Below are positions 22,456-31,692 of a stretch of 64,000 nucleotides of DNA, piece after piece. Made by a program: the position numbers and the translations under genes. A model generated the notes under the pieces. That model was given only the letters and a program-made list of their open reading frames with translations. It ran no database searches and was not told the DNA's origin. The stretch is from the NCBI GenBank assembly GCA_031771865.1, contig JASISA010000010.1:2046001-2110000 (forward strand). The letters are read 5' to 3'. Within the stretch, counting starts at the first letter, position 1; every line of letters starts with the position of its first letter. The stretch comes from Nothophaeocryptopus gaeumannii. Its lineage: Eukaryota > Ascomycota > Dothideomycetes > Mycosphaerellales > Mycosphaerellaceae.

Positions 22456-24351
22456 TCACTGAGGTACACTCCACAAAGGCCCGCCATGCTCCATTGAGCC
22501 TATTGATGGCGGCTCGAATCCATTCCACTCCCGATATGCCAGCGGGACCTCCGGGAAATCATCCACGCCATCGAGGATGATCATGCCCATCCCACCGGAC
22601 AGGTGCGTCTGCACATGGCAATGGAAGAGCCACGCCCCAGGGTTCTCCACCTTATACCGGACCACAGTCCAGGTGTTACTTCCCCGGCCTTCGATGTCTA
22701 CAGTGGTGAAAGTATCCAGGTAGGGCGGGTTCTCGAAGTTGAACGTACCCTCTGGCAGGTTCTTCATGCCTTCTTCTACGCTGGGCCACGGAAAGTCGCC
22801 GATAGCCTGGCCTAGTACAGAGACTCGATTTCCGTGCTTGTGGATCGGGTGGGCTTGTGCGAATGGGCCTTCAGTCACGAGGATGATGTCCACCCATTGA
22901 CCGAGCTCTGTCCGGATGAAGAGCTCGTTATTCGGCATATGCGATGGCTTTTCAAAGAGCATTGCTGGGGAGCGCGACTCCTCCATACTCTCGTTATATC
23001 CCATATACCCGGAAATGCTCCACTCATACGCTCCATGTGGACGACCAAGCTTCCGCATCAGCACCTTGATTGTCATATCTGGCTCCTTTGGGATCTGAAC
23101 TGGCGGGAATGGCCTGCTATTTTCTGTAATGAACATCCGGACATCTTTACTGATCTTTGGGTTTCCGCCGAAGTCCATTTTGGGCTCGGCGTGGGGTGCT
23201 GATTTGGTAGAGCCATCGTACACGAGCTCAGCAAAGCCACCAAGAACCTGGTTCAGCAGATCGTTCGCTAGGCGGATCGTGTACCTCGCTGGCTTCTGGT
23301 CCAGCTTCACTAGCACTGAAATGCGGTTGCCGTTGTTTACGAGCACTCGATCCGCTGCTACCGGCTCGACATAGTGTCCGTCCACGGCAAAGACGTACAT
23401 CTCATGGCTGTCAATGGTCACATGCAGCGGATACAGGCCTCCCGGGTTCATGAAGGATAAGGCAGCCCAGCCGGCTTTGCTGTCGACATCCACTGTGTAG
23501 TTGCCGCTCTCAGCTTCTCCGCCAACACACTTCTTGAAAGCCTCGTCAGGCAACGTATCGAGGTGCAGATCGAAATCGCCCTGGAATACCTGGATTGGCG
23601 GGATGCAGCCTTTCGGTGTCATGTGGTCATATCCAAAGTCTTTGATCACTGCCCGGACGATGGGATTCGTCATATTGTCGATCGCATCAATGTCTAAGCA
23701 ATACTGCGACCCGACGCCGTTGACGAGGATTGCATCCATGCACGCAAAGTCCAGATTCGCTTCCACCTCAAGATGGTAGAACTCCGTGAAGGAGAATTGG
23801 CTCCAATCTGAAATAAGGAGTGGCATGATCTCCTTCTCGGCCTTGGACATGATCTCCTGCTCTTTCTTGTCTTTGCTGATGAGATGAAACGGTTTCTCGG
23901 CATCGTCCGGCGAAGCTATCATAATAGCTCCATACATCCCGTCCATGATCTGACCCTTCTCATGCGCATGATAGAAGAACGATCCCGCCTCTTCTGCATT
24001 CCATTTGTACAAGAAAGACGCTCCTGGTCGAATCTCGCCTTGTGTCAGACTGGGTACGCCATCCGACCAAGGAGTCTTGCTCTGAGGAATTCCATGGAAG
24101 TGGACAGCCGTGTTCTTTTGCATATAGTTTCGAAGCAGGAACTCGACATCGTCGCCTTGGTTGAGGTATAATGTAGGTCCAATGAACGTTCCGTTAACAA
24201 GGATCCCGGGTCGCTCGCCAGCGCCTATGGGATTAACTGGTGCTTCGGTAAGGTGTATCTCGAATCGAACAGGCTCTAAATTCTTCGCAAGAACATTTGT
24301 AGTGGCGAACAGTAAATGCAATAGGCATGCTAACAGAGTTGAGAACTGCAT
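22456..24351 (-). CDS. CTB12-like: secreted laccase-like multicopper oxidase (CTB12/ElcG-like)
   Basis: An uninterrupted frame gives 631 residues from the ATG at 24351. That start is preferred to an in-frame ATG 51 bp upstream because it begins directly with a signal peptide (MQFSTLLACLLHLLFATTNVLA). All four copper-binding motifs of a three-domain multicopper oxidase are present: HFHG near residue 85, FYHAHEKGQ, HPIHKHG, and LFHCHVQTHLSGGM near the C-terminus, which holds the type-1 copper Cys. The enzyme probably acts in the secretory path or cell wall and performs the one-electron phenol oxidation that couples two naphthols, as reported for CTB12. It is divergent from the fasciclin gene, and the pair is also neighbouring in related clusters. 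Confidence 0.93.
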   Translation of the reverse strand: MQFSTLLACLLHLLFATTNVLAKNLEPVRFEIHLTEAPVNPIGAGERPGILVNGTFIGPTLYLNQGDDVEFLLRNYMQKNTAVHFHGIPQSKTPWSDGVPSLTQGEIRPGASFLYKWNAEEAGSFFYHAHEKGQIMDGMYGAIMIASPDDAEKPFHLISKDKKEQEIMSKAEKEIMPLLISDWSQFSFTEFYHLEVEANLDFACMDAILVNGVGSQYCLDIDAIDNMTNPIVRAVIKDFGYDHMTPKGCIPPIQVFQGDFDLHLDTLPDEAFKKCVGGEAESGNYTVDVDSKAGWAALSFMNPGGLYPLHVTIDSHEMYVFAVDGHYVEPVAADRVLVNNGNRISVLVKLDQKPARYTIRLANDLLNQVLGGFAELVYDGSTKSAPHAEPKMDFGGNPKISKDVRMFITENSRPFPPVQIPKEPDMTIKVLMRKLGRPHGAYEWSISGYMGYNESMEESRSPAMLFEKPSHMPNNELFIRTELGQWVDIILVTEGPFAQAHPIHKHGNRVSVLGQAIGDFPWPSVEEGMKNLPEGTFNFENPPYLDTFTTVDIEGRGSNTWTVVRYKVENPGAWLFHCHVQTHLSGGMGMIILDGVDDFPEVPLAYREWNGFEPPSIGSMEHGGPLWSVPQ

Positions 24352-24802
24352 ATTGGCGTTGAAGCGAATACAAACAAGACAAGCAAGCAACGACTCCCTC
24401 AAACCCGCGCACTGGCAAAGGGGAACGTCTATATTTCACGACACAACGGCGATTAACGAACAGCTATATTTCCAATTGGCCGAACAGCTATCTTGTGGAG
24501 GCACGCGAGGTCCTGGCTCCGAATCCTTGCGCAATTCACGAGCAAGCCTGGACCCTGGGTGAAGCTTCGAGGAGCGATTTGCAGCTCGGTGACCAGCCGG
24601 CCAATCCCATCGATCCAAACTACAATTGCCATCGGTTCTATCATCATTGTAATTCAATACATGCAGTCCGTATCACCGACAATACCGTGGTCGATGACGA
24701 GCTTGATATAGGTGAGTCAAGGTAACATCCTCGCCACCAGTCGAATCGCCCATTCCTTACTCTCTCTCTTTCTCGACATCGCCCGACAACACATCACCCA
24801 TT
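24352..24802. promoter_or_regulatory. divergent promoter between the laccase and the fasciclin genes
   Basis: The 451-bp shared region has a perfect TCG-N5-CGA palindrome at 24567-24577 (TCGAGGAGCGA), almost exactly in the middle. A TATA-like sequence (CTATATTTC, about 24429-24437) reads toward the laccase. A single site could serve both genes. Binding by the cluster regulator is inferred. Confidence 0.5.
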
Positions 24803-25986
24803 ATGCGCTCCTCTCTTCTCCTAACGTCACTCCTATCCCTAGCCTCCGCCTCCTCCCTCACAGAAACCCTCAAGATCCACGGCTCCTTCGATCTCCTCCA
24901 CGACCTCCTCTCCAAAGTCGACCTAGCAGAAACCTTCGACAATTCTGAGAATGTAACATTTCTCGCACCAACCGACCACGCAATAACCTGGCTCAAAGAC
25001 TGGGGAATCGATCTCTTCACAGCCAACCCTTCAATCACAAAAGCAATATTCAATTATGGCCTGCTTCATGGCTCTTATCCCACTTCATCGCTATCCGAGG
25101 GCCATGTCGAGATTGTACATTCCCATCTGCATAAACCACAAGCCTTCACCAACGTCTCCTCCGGCGCAATCGTAAAGCTCCACGGGAATTCCGAAGGCTC
25201 GCTGGTCATTGAGTCTGGGATCCAAGTCCTTACGCCCCTCGCAGAAGCAGACATCCCCTTCTCCAATGGTGTGATTCACGCGATTGATCGAACACTCGTG
25301 TTACCGCATAATATCTCCGCCACACTCGAAGAAGGGAAACAGTTCAATTTCTTGGAGTTGTTGGAGAAATCCGGATTTGTACCGGAATTGGAGAGTTTGG
25401 CGGATGTAACGGTTTTCATACCGCACAACGCTGCTCTTGCGCACATGCAAGTGGTCTTCAAACTTTTGACACCTGCTCAGCAGAAAAGTCTAGTGGCGCA
25501 ACATGTTGTGCCCAATGAGGTGTTATTCGCAGAAGATGTAGGTGGACAGAAGGCGATCAAGACCTGGGCAGGAGGGGATGTCACGGTGCGAAAAGACAAG
25601 GACGGATATGTGACAGTGAACGGGATTCGAGTCGTGAGACAAGATCTGCCCATTTTTGGCGGTGTCTCTCATCTTATTGATGGCGTGTTAGTGCCGGATG
25701 CCAGTAAGTCTGATCTAGGTCATGGGAGTTCGACGAGATGCTGATATCTGGAATAGGTTGTGGTGGCAAGAAACATGAGTCATCAACGACACTGATGCCC
25801 ACTTCGTTCTCGATAAGCCCCAAGAGCTGGAACTTCGATCTTCGCAACATCCTTTGGTCAGTGCTGCTTGGACTCGCTGGTATTTCAGCATGCGTGAAGC
25901 TCTATCATTGGCAGAAGTCTGCCTCAGAACGTTATGTGCGTTTGGGAGCGCCATCGTCGGAGGACATGAAGAAGCTGGTTGTCTAG
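24803..25986 (+). CDS. CTB11-like: fasciclin (FAS1) domain protein with signal peptide and C-terminal membrane anchor (CTB11/ElcF-like)
   Basis: Two exons (24803-25703 and 25757-25986), with a 53-bp intron, encode 376 residues. A signal peptide (MRSSLLLTSLLSLASAS) is followed by two FAS1 domains: the first has NVTFLAPTDHAI and ends in NGVIHAIDRTLVLP, the second has DVTVFIPHNAALA and ends in GVSHLIDGVLVPD. The second exon adds a single hydrophobic helix (NILWSVLLGLAGISACVKLYHW) and a short cytosolic tail, giving a type I membrane protein with its FAS1 domains outside the cytosol. In the cercosporin, elsinochrome and hypocrellin pathways the FAS1 protein is needed together with the laccase for dimerisation. 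Ignoring the intron would give a soluble 313-residue product lacking the anchor. Confidence 0.9.
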
Positions 25987-26470
25987 CGAGCACACTGCCT
26001 TTCTTTTGTTCATCTCAGACGTACCAAAGTTCTCAGATAGCAAGCAAAGTCGTCTACGTTTACGATCATGATACTCGAATTCCTTACTTCACTTCATTTG
26101 ACGATTCTTTCATCAAATTTTGATTCATCTCCGCTCAAACGGAGACCGACCTCACTTTGATCGGCAACCTGTCCCCGAGATCACCGCGACAAGAATAGTA
26201 TCGTAGGCTGGACGTCGCGTGCCGATACTGAACCAAGAGCTCGCAATGTTGCTGTTCGAGGCAAATGCAGGTCGGCAGCCGTAGTTGCTTGGTCGCGACG
26301 TGGTTGGGTCAATGCGGTCCTCGAACATTGTTGTGAAGTCTTGCTGTACAGCAGCAGTGCAGCAAAACACCACACACTCTTTTCAACTTCAAACAGCAAT
26401 CCTTCCTTTGCCCAGTCTTCACAAACCTTCATCTCCTCTAGACTTCAGATTTGCATCGAGGACTAAAACA
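25987..26470. promoter_or_regulatory. region downstream of the fasciclin gene, upstream of a possible small gene
   Basis: The 484 bp include the 3' end of the fasciclin gene. A perfect TCG-N5-CGA site lies at 26215-26225 (TCGCGTGCCGA), 246 bp before the ATG of the next short frame. It may be a chance match or indicate that the small gene belongs to the regulon. Confidence 0.3.
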
Positions 26471-26779
26471 ATGTTTCCATACGCCATCCCACATCAACCT
26501 CAATACCGGCGGGCCCGATTCTCTCAACCATCACACAACGATCACAAGCCGATGTATGAATCCTCTCCGCCATTCGGACATTCGACAAGCAGTCTGGCCG
26601 CAGATTACGACGACCCACAAGAGCTTATGTGGTCGAATTTGGGCTTCAACGGGAAAGCGAGTTCCAAGAAGGCCACACAGTCAGAGCAGATGGGAGAGCA
26701 ACAGGAACCTTGGTCAGGTCGCATTGCCCAGAAAATGAGTCTGGCATGGAGCAGAATGACGCGCGCTATGCTGGCTTGA
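26471..26779 (+). CDS. hypothetical small protein
   Basis: An open frame of 102 codons starts at an ATG in good fungal context (AAAACAATG). The protein is polar and basic, rich in Ser, Gln, Pro and His, with no signal peptide, membrane segment or known domain. It ends in a basic amphipathic stretch (RIAQKMSLAWSRMTRAML). It lies between the fasciclin gene and convergent COG5. Function unknown; it could also be a spurious frame. Confidence 0.35.
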   Translation: MFPYAIPHQPQYRRARFSQPSHNDHKPMYESSPPFGHSTSSLAADYDDPQELMWSNLGFNGKASSKKATQSEQMGEQQEPWSGRIAQKMSLAWSRMTRAMLA

Positions 26780-26963
26780 AGCGTGCCGAGGGTGGGAGTA
26801 GGCGAAGGAGCTGCGTCGTTCGGGGGAACAGAGTATCATTAGGGAGATATCCGTGGAGCATGGGACCAGAAGTTTCAGTCGCGAAGCCGGATGGTAGCCA
26901 CTGAGCTGTGAAGACCTCAGCGCGGACGCGAGTTGTCAGGCATTGTTTTCAGTTATGTTCAGA

Positions 26964-28271
26964 TCAACGTCCAAGCGGGCCAACAATACTTCCAACCATA
27001 ACAGCCGCTTCCCTTTCCCAGCTTCCCTGCTCGTTCTGGCCCTTCCCAGCCAGCTTGCCTCTGTAGCCACGATCAACGCACTCTCTGACCGCATCTCGGA
27101 CTCTGTCTCGGTTCGACCTCAGTGTTCTGGCACTCACACCACCCCTCTGTAAGATCTCTTGCACACGAGACGTGAGCTGACCAGCCATACTGCGCCAGAA
27201 GTATGATGGAAGAGAGGATGTGTCCAGATGGCGAAGAAGAGGCTGGAGTAAATTTGAGTCAGACGTTTTGGTCGTTCCAGTCGAAGCCAGTAGTGGATGA
27301 GTAGGCGGTTTAACACTCTCTAGCAGCGATTCCAGAGCTATGATATTCTGGCACCTTGCTGAAATTTCCAGCAAAGCCCGCTCCAACGTAGGCAGAGTCG
27401 CCAGCGCTCTTGTCAAAGCGGCCAGACTAGACGTCAAAGCAGTCTGTAAATATGTCTGCAATGCGAATATAAGAAGATGCGGTTCGAAGTCATCCACGGT
27501 CGTCTTCCCGGGCACTCTCACGGGGCTTAGCAGATACAGTGTCTGCATAGCAGCCGCAGCCCTCGCCTTCGTCTCTGCAGCCTGCGCGAATGTCTTCTCC
27601 CCACTCATAGCGAACAAACTGCTCATACTGAACTCCCTCACGACAGCCCGACACCGCTCCGTCAATGTCCTCTCACCACTCACACCAATCTCTTGTCTAA
27701 CCTGATTCGCAACCTGCACCCTCGCCAGCTCCTCCCCCTCCTTTCTCTGAAAACACTCCCTCAACTCCAGAACCGTCCTCGCCGCCCCCGTGAAACCGCG
27801 ATAACTCCCCGACTTCTCCGCTTCATCCACCCAAGCTTGTAACTGCCTCCCCAACCCAACAACCCTCTGCACACCCTTTCCCAGCCTCAGCGTCTGCACC
27901 ATCCTCTCAGCCGCCAGCCTCACCTGCTCAGCAGCCTCATATCTCTCCACAACCTCCCTCTCCAACCTCTTATAACTCTCATTCAAACTCTGGACTTGCT
28001 CTTCCACCGTCTCGAGAACACGTGTCGCGCTCTCATTCCGACCACTAGTATGCTCGATAATCGGGAGAGCAGATTGTGTGGTCAAGCTGTCGATATGGGT
28101 ATCGACTTCTTGGACATCGAAGAGGACGCGTGAGAGCGGGGTGGACAGGTCGAGAGGTGTATCGGAGGCATTGTTCGTTGCGAGGACAAGAGAATTTGCG
28201 TAGAGAGTTGGTGAGAAGTCAGGGGCGCGGAGGGCGGGGGAGAGGTAGGAAGATGTGTCGTCGGAGGCCAT
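26964..28271 (-). CDS. COG5: conserved oligomeric Golgi complex subunit 5
   Basis: A single exon encodes 435 residues. The N-terminus has the COG5 signature: PDFSPTLYANSLVLATNN, DTPLDLSTPLSRVLFDVQEVDTHI and ALPIIEHT. It continues with a long helical region (EEQVQSLNESYKRLEREVVERYEAAEQVRLAAERM) typical of tethering-complex subunits. COG5 belongs to lobe B of the COG complex, which tethers intra-Golgi retrograde vesicles. It is a conserved housekeeping gene and probably marks the right border of the biosynthetic cluster. No intron is needed. Confidence 0.88.
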   Translation of the reverse strand: MASDDTSSYLSPALRAPDFSPTLYANSLVLATNNASDTPLDLSTPLSRVLFDVQEVDTHIDSLTTQSALPIIEHTSGRNESATRVLETVEEQVQSLNESYKRLEREVVERYEAAEQVRLAAERMVQTLRLGKGVQRVVGLGRQLQAWVDEAEKSGSYRGFTGAARTVLELRECFQRKEGEELARVQVANQVRQEIGVSGERTLTERCRAVVREFSMSSLFAMSGEKTFAQAAETKARAAAAMQTLYLLSPVRVPGKTTVDDFEPHLLIFALQTYLQTALTSSLAALTRALATLPTLERALLEISARCQNIIALESLLESVKPPTHPLLASTGTTKTSDSNLLQPLLRHLDTSSLPSYFWRSMAGQLTSRVQEILQRGGVSARTLRSNRDRVRDAVRECVDRGYRGKLAGKGQNEQGSWEREAAVMVGSIVGPLGR

Positions 28272-28585
28272 TGGGAAGGTGGATGTGGATGCGGATGCAG
28301 GAAGTTTGGGGTGAAGTGTGCCGAAAGATGGAGGAATAGAGTTCGGGTGCAGCGGGAAGTGGGGCTATACCACAAATGTAAACACGACTACTTCTTCACC
28401 GCACCAACTCTGCATCAACATCTCAATAATCCGGAATTTTTGCCTCTAGACTGCCAATACCTGCACCATTGAGACATTATGCCATCATTACTACCTAATC
28501 CTTCCAGCTTCTAATATAGCCTGTCTACACCAAAAATAACGTCTACATCTTCGCTTGATCACACCTCTCTCCATACATGGCACCT
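28272..28585. other. upstream region of COG5
   Basis: This 314-bp region holds the presumed COG5 promoter and the 3' side of a decayed HET-type gene. No gene or repeat was recognised. Confidence 0.4.
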
Positions 28586-31004
28586 TCAACAAAGCTGTGA
28601 TGCAGTCAGCATGGGGAAAAACGCTGCATCGATGCCAACATACCATTCTCCAACTAGCCTATAGCACTCTGAGCCATTCCAAGGACATCTGAGCTCAAGA
28701 TCGTCCAGTTCTGTGACGCGCCTAAGGATATACGGTGCTCTGCCCCCATCAAGTAATGCAATACGGTCCCCGGGTCTGGTTTCGCTAGATGTGAGGCCTC
28801 TTGATCCTTCTCGGCCTCGCAACAACCGTCGTCCACGTATGAAGTCCGCAAAGCGGCTCTCGCGGAGATCAGAGACGTACTCAAGGTCCAGCGGCGCAGG
28901 GTCCTTGGGGTGTGAGCATTCGCCAACAATGTCCGCGAAATATCCTCGTAGCTCCAGGACACCTTCCAGCCTGAGCTTTGGAGTGGTATGGAACTGTGTG
29001 CCTCCCGCACAGAAGGGATTCTGAACTTCCGAAGTCATATCCTCCTCCAATAACGATTTCGATGCCTCTAATTGAGCGTCCTGAATGCATTTGTTGGCTC
29101 AAGATGGCAGGTCCCAGGTCAGGCGACCCTCAGCTGTGAATAGCGAGAAAACGTCGAGGTTGCAGTCCTTGAGTAGCGCGTAGAGGCAAAATTTTATGCT
29201 CACTTCGGCTATGTCTTTCTCGTGATCGGCTCGAGGGCTGTGATCCGGTAGAAGTGGCAGTATTGAGTGAAATCTATCGCTCTCGTTCCTTGATCTGCGA
29301 TATTGTGTGCTATAATACAGTTTTATGACAGAGCTACCCTGATCAGTGGTGTGTCGTTGGCGTATTCGCAGGGCGCTTCGAATGTTATCATACTCTTGCG
29401 ACTCTATCAGCTGACCGAGATCTGGGTTTTTGTGGCCCACCGCGCAGCAAATGTACGAGACCACCAAATCCTGGTTGCCGATGAAGTTCTGGAGATGGCT
29501 CAGAGACAGGGCGGTGGTTCCGAAAAGTAGCGTTGGTCTTCGGCCAAGAACAAACTCCTGAACCGTCCAGGCTCTAGACCACCAGGCCGCTTGACCCAAG
29601 GACTTAAGCAAGAAAATGGGTCATGATATGGCTCGGACAACATGTTCCAGTGCCTGCATGTTCTGAGGCGACTCGTTTTGTAGCAGGAGGTTGATAGCAT
29701 CAACGGTTTGGGCAGCTCTAGCTTCCTCTCTTGACCCTTCCCCAGGACATATTGCCGCTTTGTCGGCGTGAGTGTATATTGTGCTTAGCAGGGTGACTTG
29801 TTCCGCACACTCTGTCAGGTTTGCCATGGGTATACATAATGCGATGCCATCAAGCAACTTCAGTACCTCCAGTCGTGTAATTGGAGAAGCTATCTCATCG
29901 ATTCCGTCAATGAGTAGATGGAATTGTTCGTCGTGGGAGGCAAGACATTTACGTAAATTCTTCTCAAGCTCGACATCATCATCTGCGGGCTCTGCGACAG
30001 CAGATAATTGGTGCTTGTCATATATGGCCTGTAGCGGTGTAGGCACGGCCTTCAGGCCCGAGACTGTTGCAAGAAGGTATCGCAGGAGATCGTTCAGGCC
30101 GAAACGCTCGTTAGTCACAAAGGAGAAGTAAAAGGCCGCGACGGTGCCATGTCAGATGGTGCTTGCTGGACCACACGTATTGTCCTGGCATGAGCTGGCA
30201 GCGGCCTTCAGAATAACGGATTTCCCGCGTCCTATCGGGTCATGCAAAACTATGTACTTTTTTCATCACTCTTTCAATCCTTGAGATGTTGATCCATGAA
30301 CCACAGAATCGTTTCCGGTTCCTGGGGTGGTATGTGTGAGGTCGTTGGAGCAGGTGAACTCAACCAAGTGTGCACTTTGAGGCAATCCATTCCATTGAAC
30401 CAATCCTCATGTCTCCTACACACGTTCTACATCAGTACTTGTGCTATCTTCCACGGGCGGAGGTGCAGACTCCAGTAGACGCTTCACGCGCTCCTCCTAC
30501 TCCGTCTCCTGCTCTCTACTACCAAGCGCAGCAATCTCCTTGTGCAGACGCAGAAAGACTGTCACAACGTCCGGCTCCTCCTGGTTGCTGAATTTGCACA
30601 TGCTGATGTGATTGCGATTCAGAGGGACCACAGTTTCGTTACTCCTGCCCAACCTAGCTGACCGGTAATGTACGACCTGTTGCTCGATCGAAACCGTTGC
30701 TTGGATACTCGGATCGTCCGAACATATCTGGATACAATAAGTCTTCTCCTTTTGATGCTTTCGTGAGGAGATTGGCGTTATAGCCAAATGTCATCACACG
30801 CGCGACCTTGCTGTCAGACTCACTGTCTTTGAGTCCAGGAGGTGGATTCACCAGTAAGTCTGGTAGGAAGTCCCTCAGCCACATCTTGCCATTCGAGTCG
30901 GTCCAAGTACTGAAAGCATCTCCTCCCAGGCCATGGACTGCAACGATGTCCACATCAATCTTGTCACTCAGTGGTGGGAACACAAGGAAGCCAAGGGTGT
31001 CTTC
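28586..31004 (-). pseudogene. decayed lipase-NACHT-HET chimera (NLR-like incompatibility gene remnant)
   Basis: Reading leftward from 31004, an alpha/beta-hydrolase start is seen (VDIVAVHGLGGDAFSTW ... WLRDFLPDLL ... ARVMTFGYNA). A frame change near 30660-30690 leads to the following conserved segment (LNRNHISMCKF). A damaged P-loop (HDPIGRGKS, near 30220) and a Walker B (HLLIDGIDE, near 29910) mark a NACHT domain. From about 29850 the same frame runs into a HET domain (LCIPMANLTECAEQV, WWSRAWTVQEFVL) and its C-terminal region (RPGDRIALLDGG ... YRLVGEWYVGID). TGA stops interrupt at least three places (about 30155, 29621 and 29099), the last where a Trp codon is expected. A 48-bp intron-like sequence (31005-31052) precedes it. 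Such genes act in allorecognition; this copy is broken. Confidence 0.75.
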
Positions 31005-31052
31005 CTATACCACTGGTAAGTCACCGCATGCTCCATCAGACTAATTACTTAC

Positions 31053-31515
31053 AGGCAGTGGGAAAGTTTTCGGTTGCCTCGGCGTCGTTCGAGTCTTAAG
31101 TGGTCGGCGTGCCCAACCTACCAAACCAGCTAAGTGCGATTGGAACAAATGTATTCGGTGAATTTGACTTCCGTCGAATTCCGTTAGTGCTGTGGAGGAT
31201 CTAATGGTCTAGATGCTGGGGAACTACGAGGTACGAAAGCGTATGTATGCAGGGTTCTCGGTAAGTTTCGGTGATTCGACAGTACAGGCGTAACGGACGG
31301 TTCTTTAGGCACGCTGTGAACGGCTCGAGCCTTGATCACTCTGCCACTACCCGAGAATTGCTCCATTATAAGCTGATCATCTCCAAGCTACCCTCCAATC
31401 TTCCTTTCCCTTTACTCTCGTCGCTAAACACCATCCTCGACCTAAGTCGATTAACCACTTTACTAACATTAGCATCAACCCTCGTTACCCTAGCTACAAA
31501 CCTCATCGTATTAAC
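31053..31515. other. intergenic stretch
   Basis: No gene is supported here. The right part (about 31380-31515) could contain a 3' exon of the small secreted protein read leftward: a CTAAT branch-like site and TTAG at 31462-31465 follow the GTAAGT that overlaps that protein's stop codon. Confidence 0.3.
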
Positions 31516-31692
31516 TTACTGGCAGGAGTTGCATAGTTCGCTTTTACAAGGTCCCCTTTCTTCAATTGACACATAGTCACTAGTATCGCACCAGTTCTGG
31601 CATGCTGCAAGATTGGTATTGCCTGCTGGGTAGCAATCAGCGAGGACGTAGGGGAGGATAGCGAGGAGGAGGCTTGGAAGAAAAAGCTTCAT
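31516..31692 (-). CDS. small secreted six-cysteine protein, candidate effector or defensin-like peptide
   Basis: A 58-codon frame begins with a clear signal peptide (MKLFLPSLLLAILPYVLA), with cleavage expected after Ala18. The mature peptide is about 40 residues with six cysteines spaced C-x10-C-x3-C-x13-C-x4-C-x2-C and no other strongly hydrophobic stretch. An even cysteine count in so short a peptide suggests three disulfides. A TATA-like ATAAAA lies about 70 bp upstream. The stop codon overlaps a consensus donor (CA|GTAAGT); splicing to TTAG 57 bp on would replace the last residue and add a basic tail of about 33 residues, so the C-terminus is uncertain. It lies between the decayed NLR/HET gene and a gene-poor stretch. 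Function unknown. Confidence 0.6.
   Translation of the reverse strand: MKLFLPSLLLAILPYVLADCYPAGNTNLAACQNWCDTSDYVSIEERGPCKSELCNSCQ

Noticed and set aside
24352..24402. Upstream in-frame ATG for the multicopper oxidase
   Set aside because: It would place 17 extra residues before a clear signal peptide; the ATG at 24351 starts the signal peptide directly.
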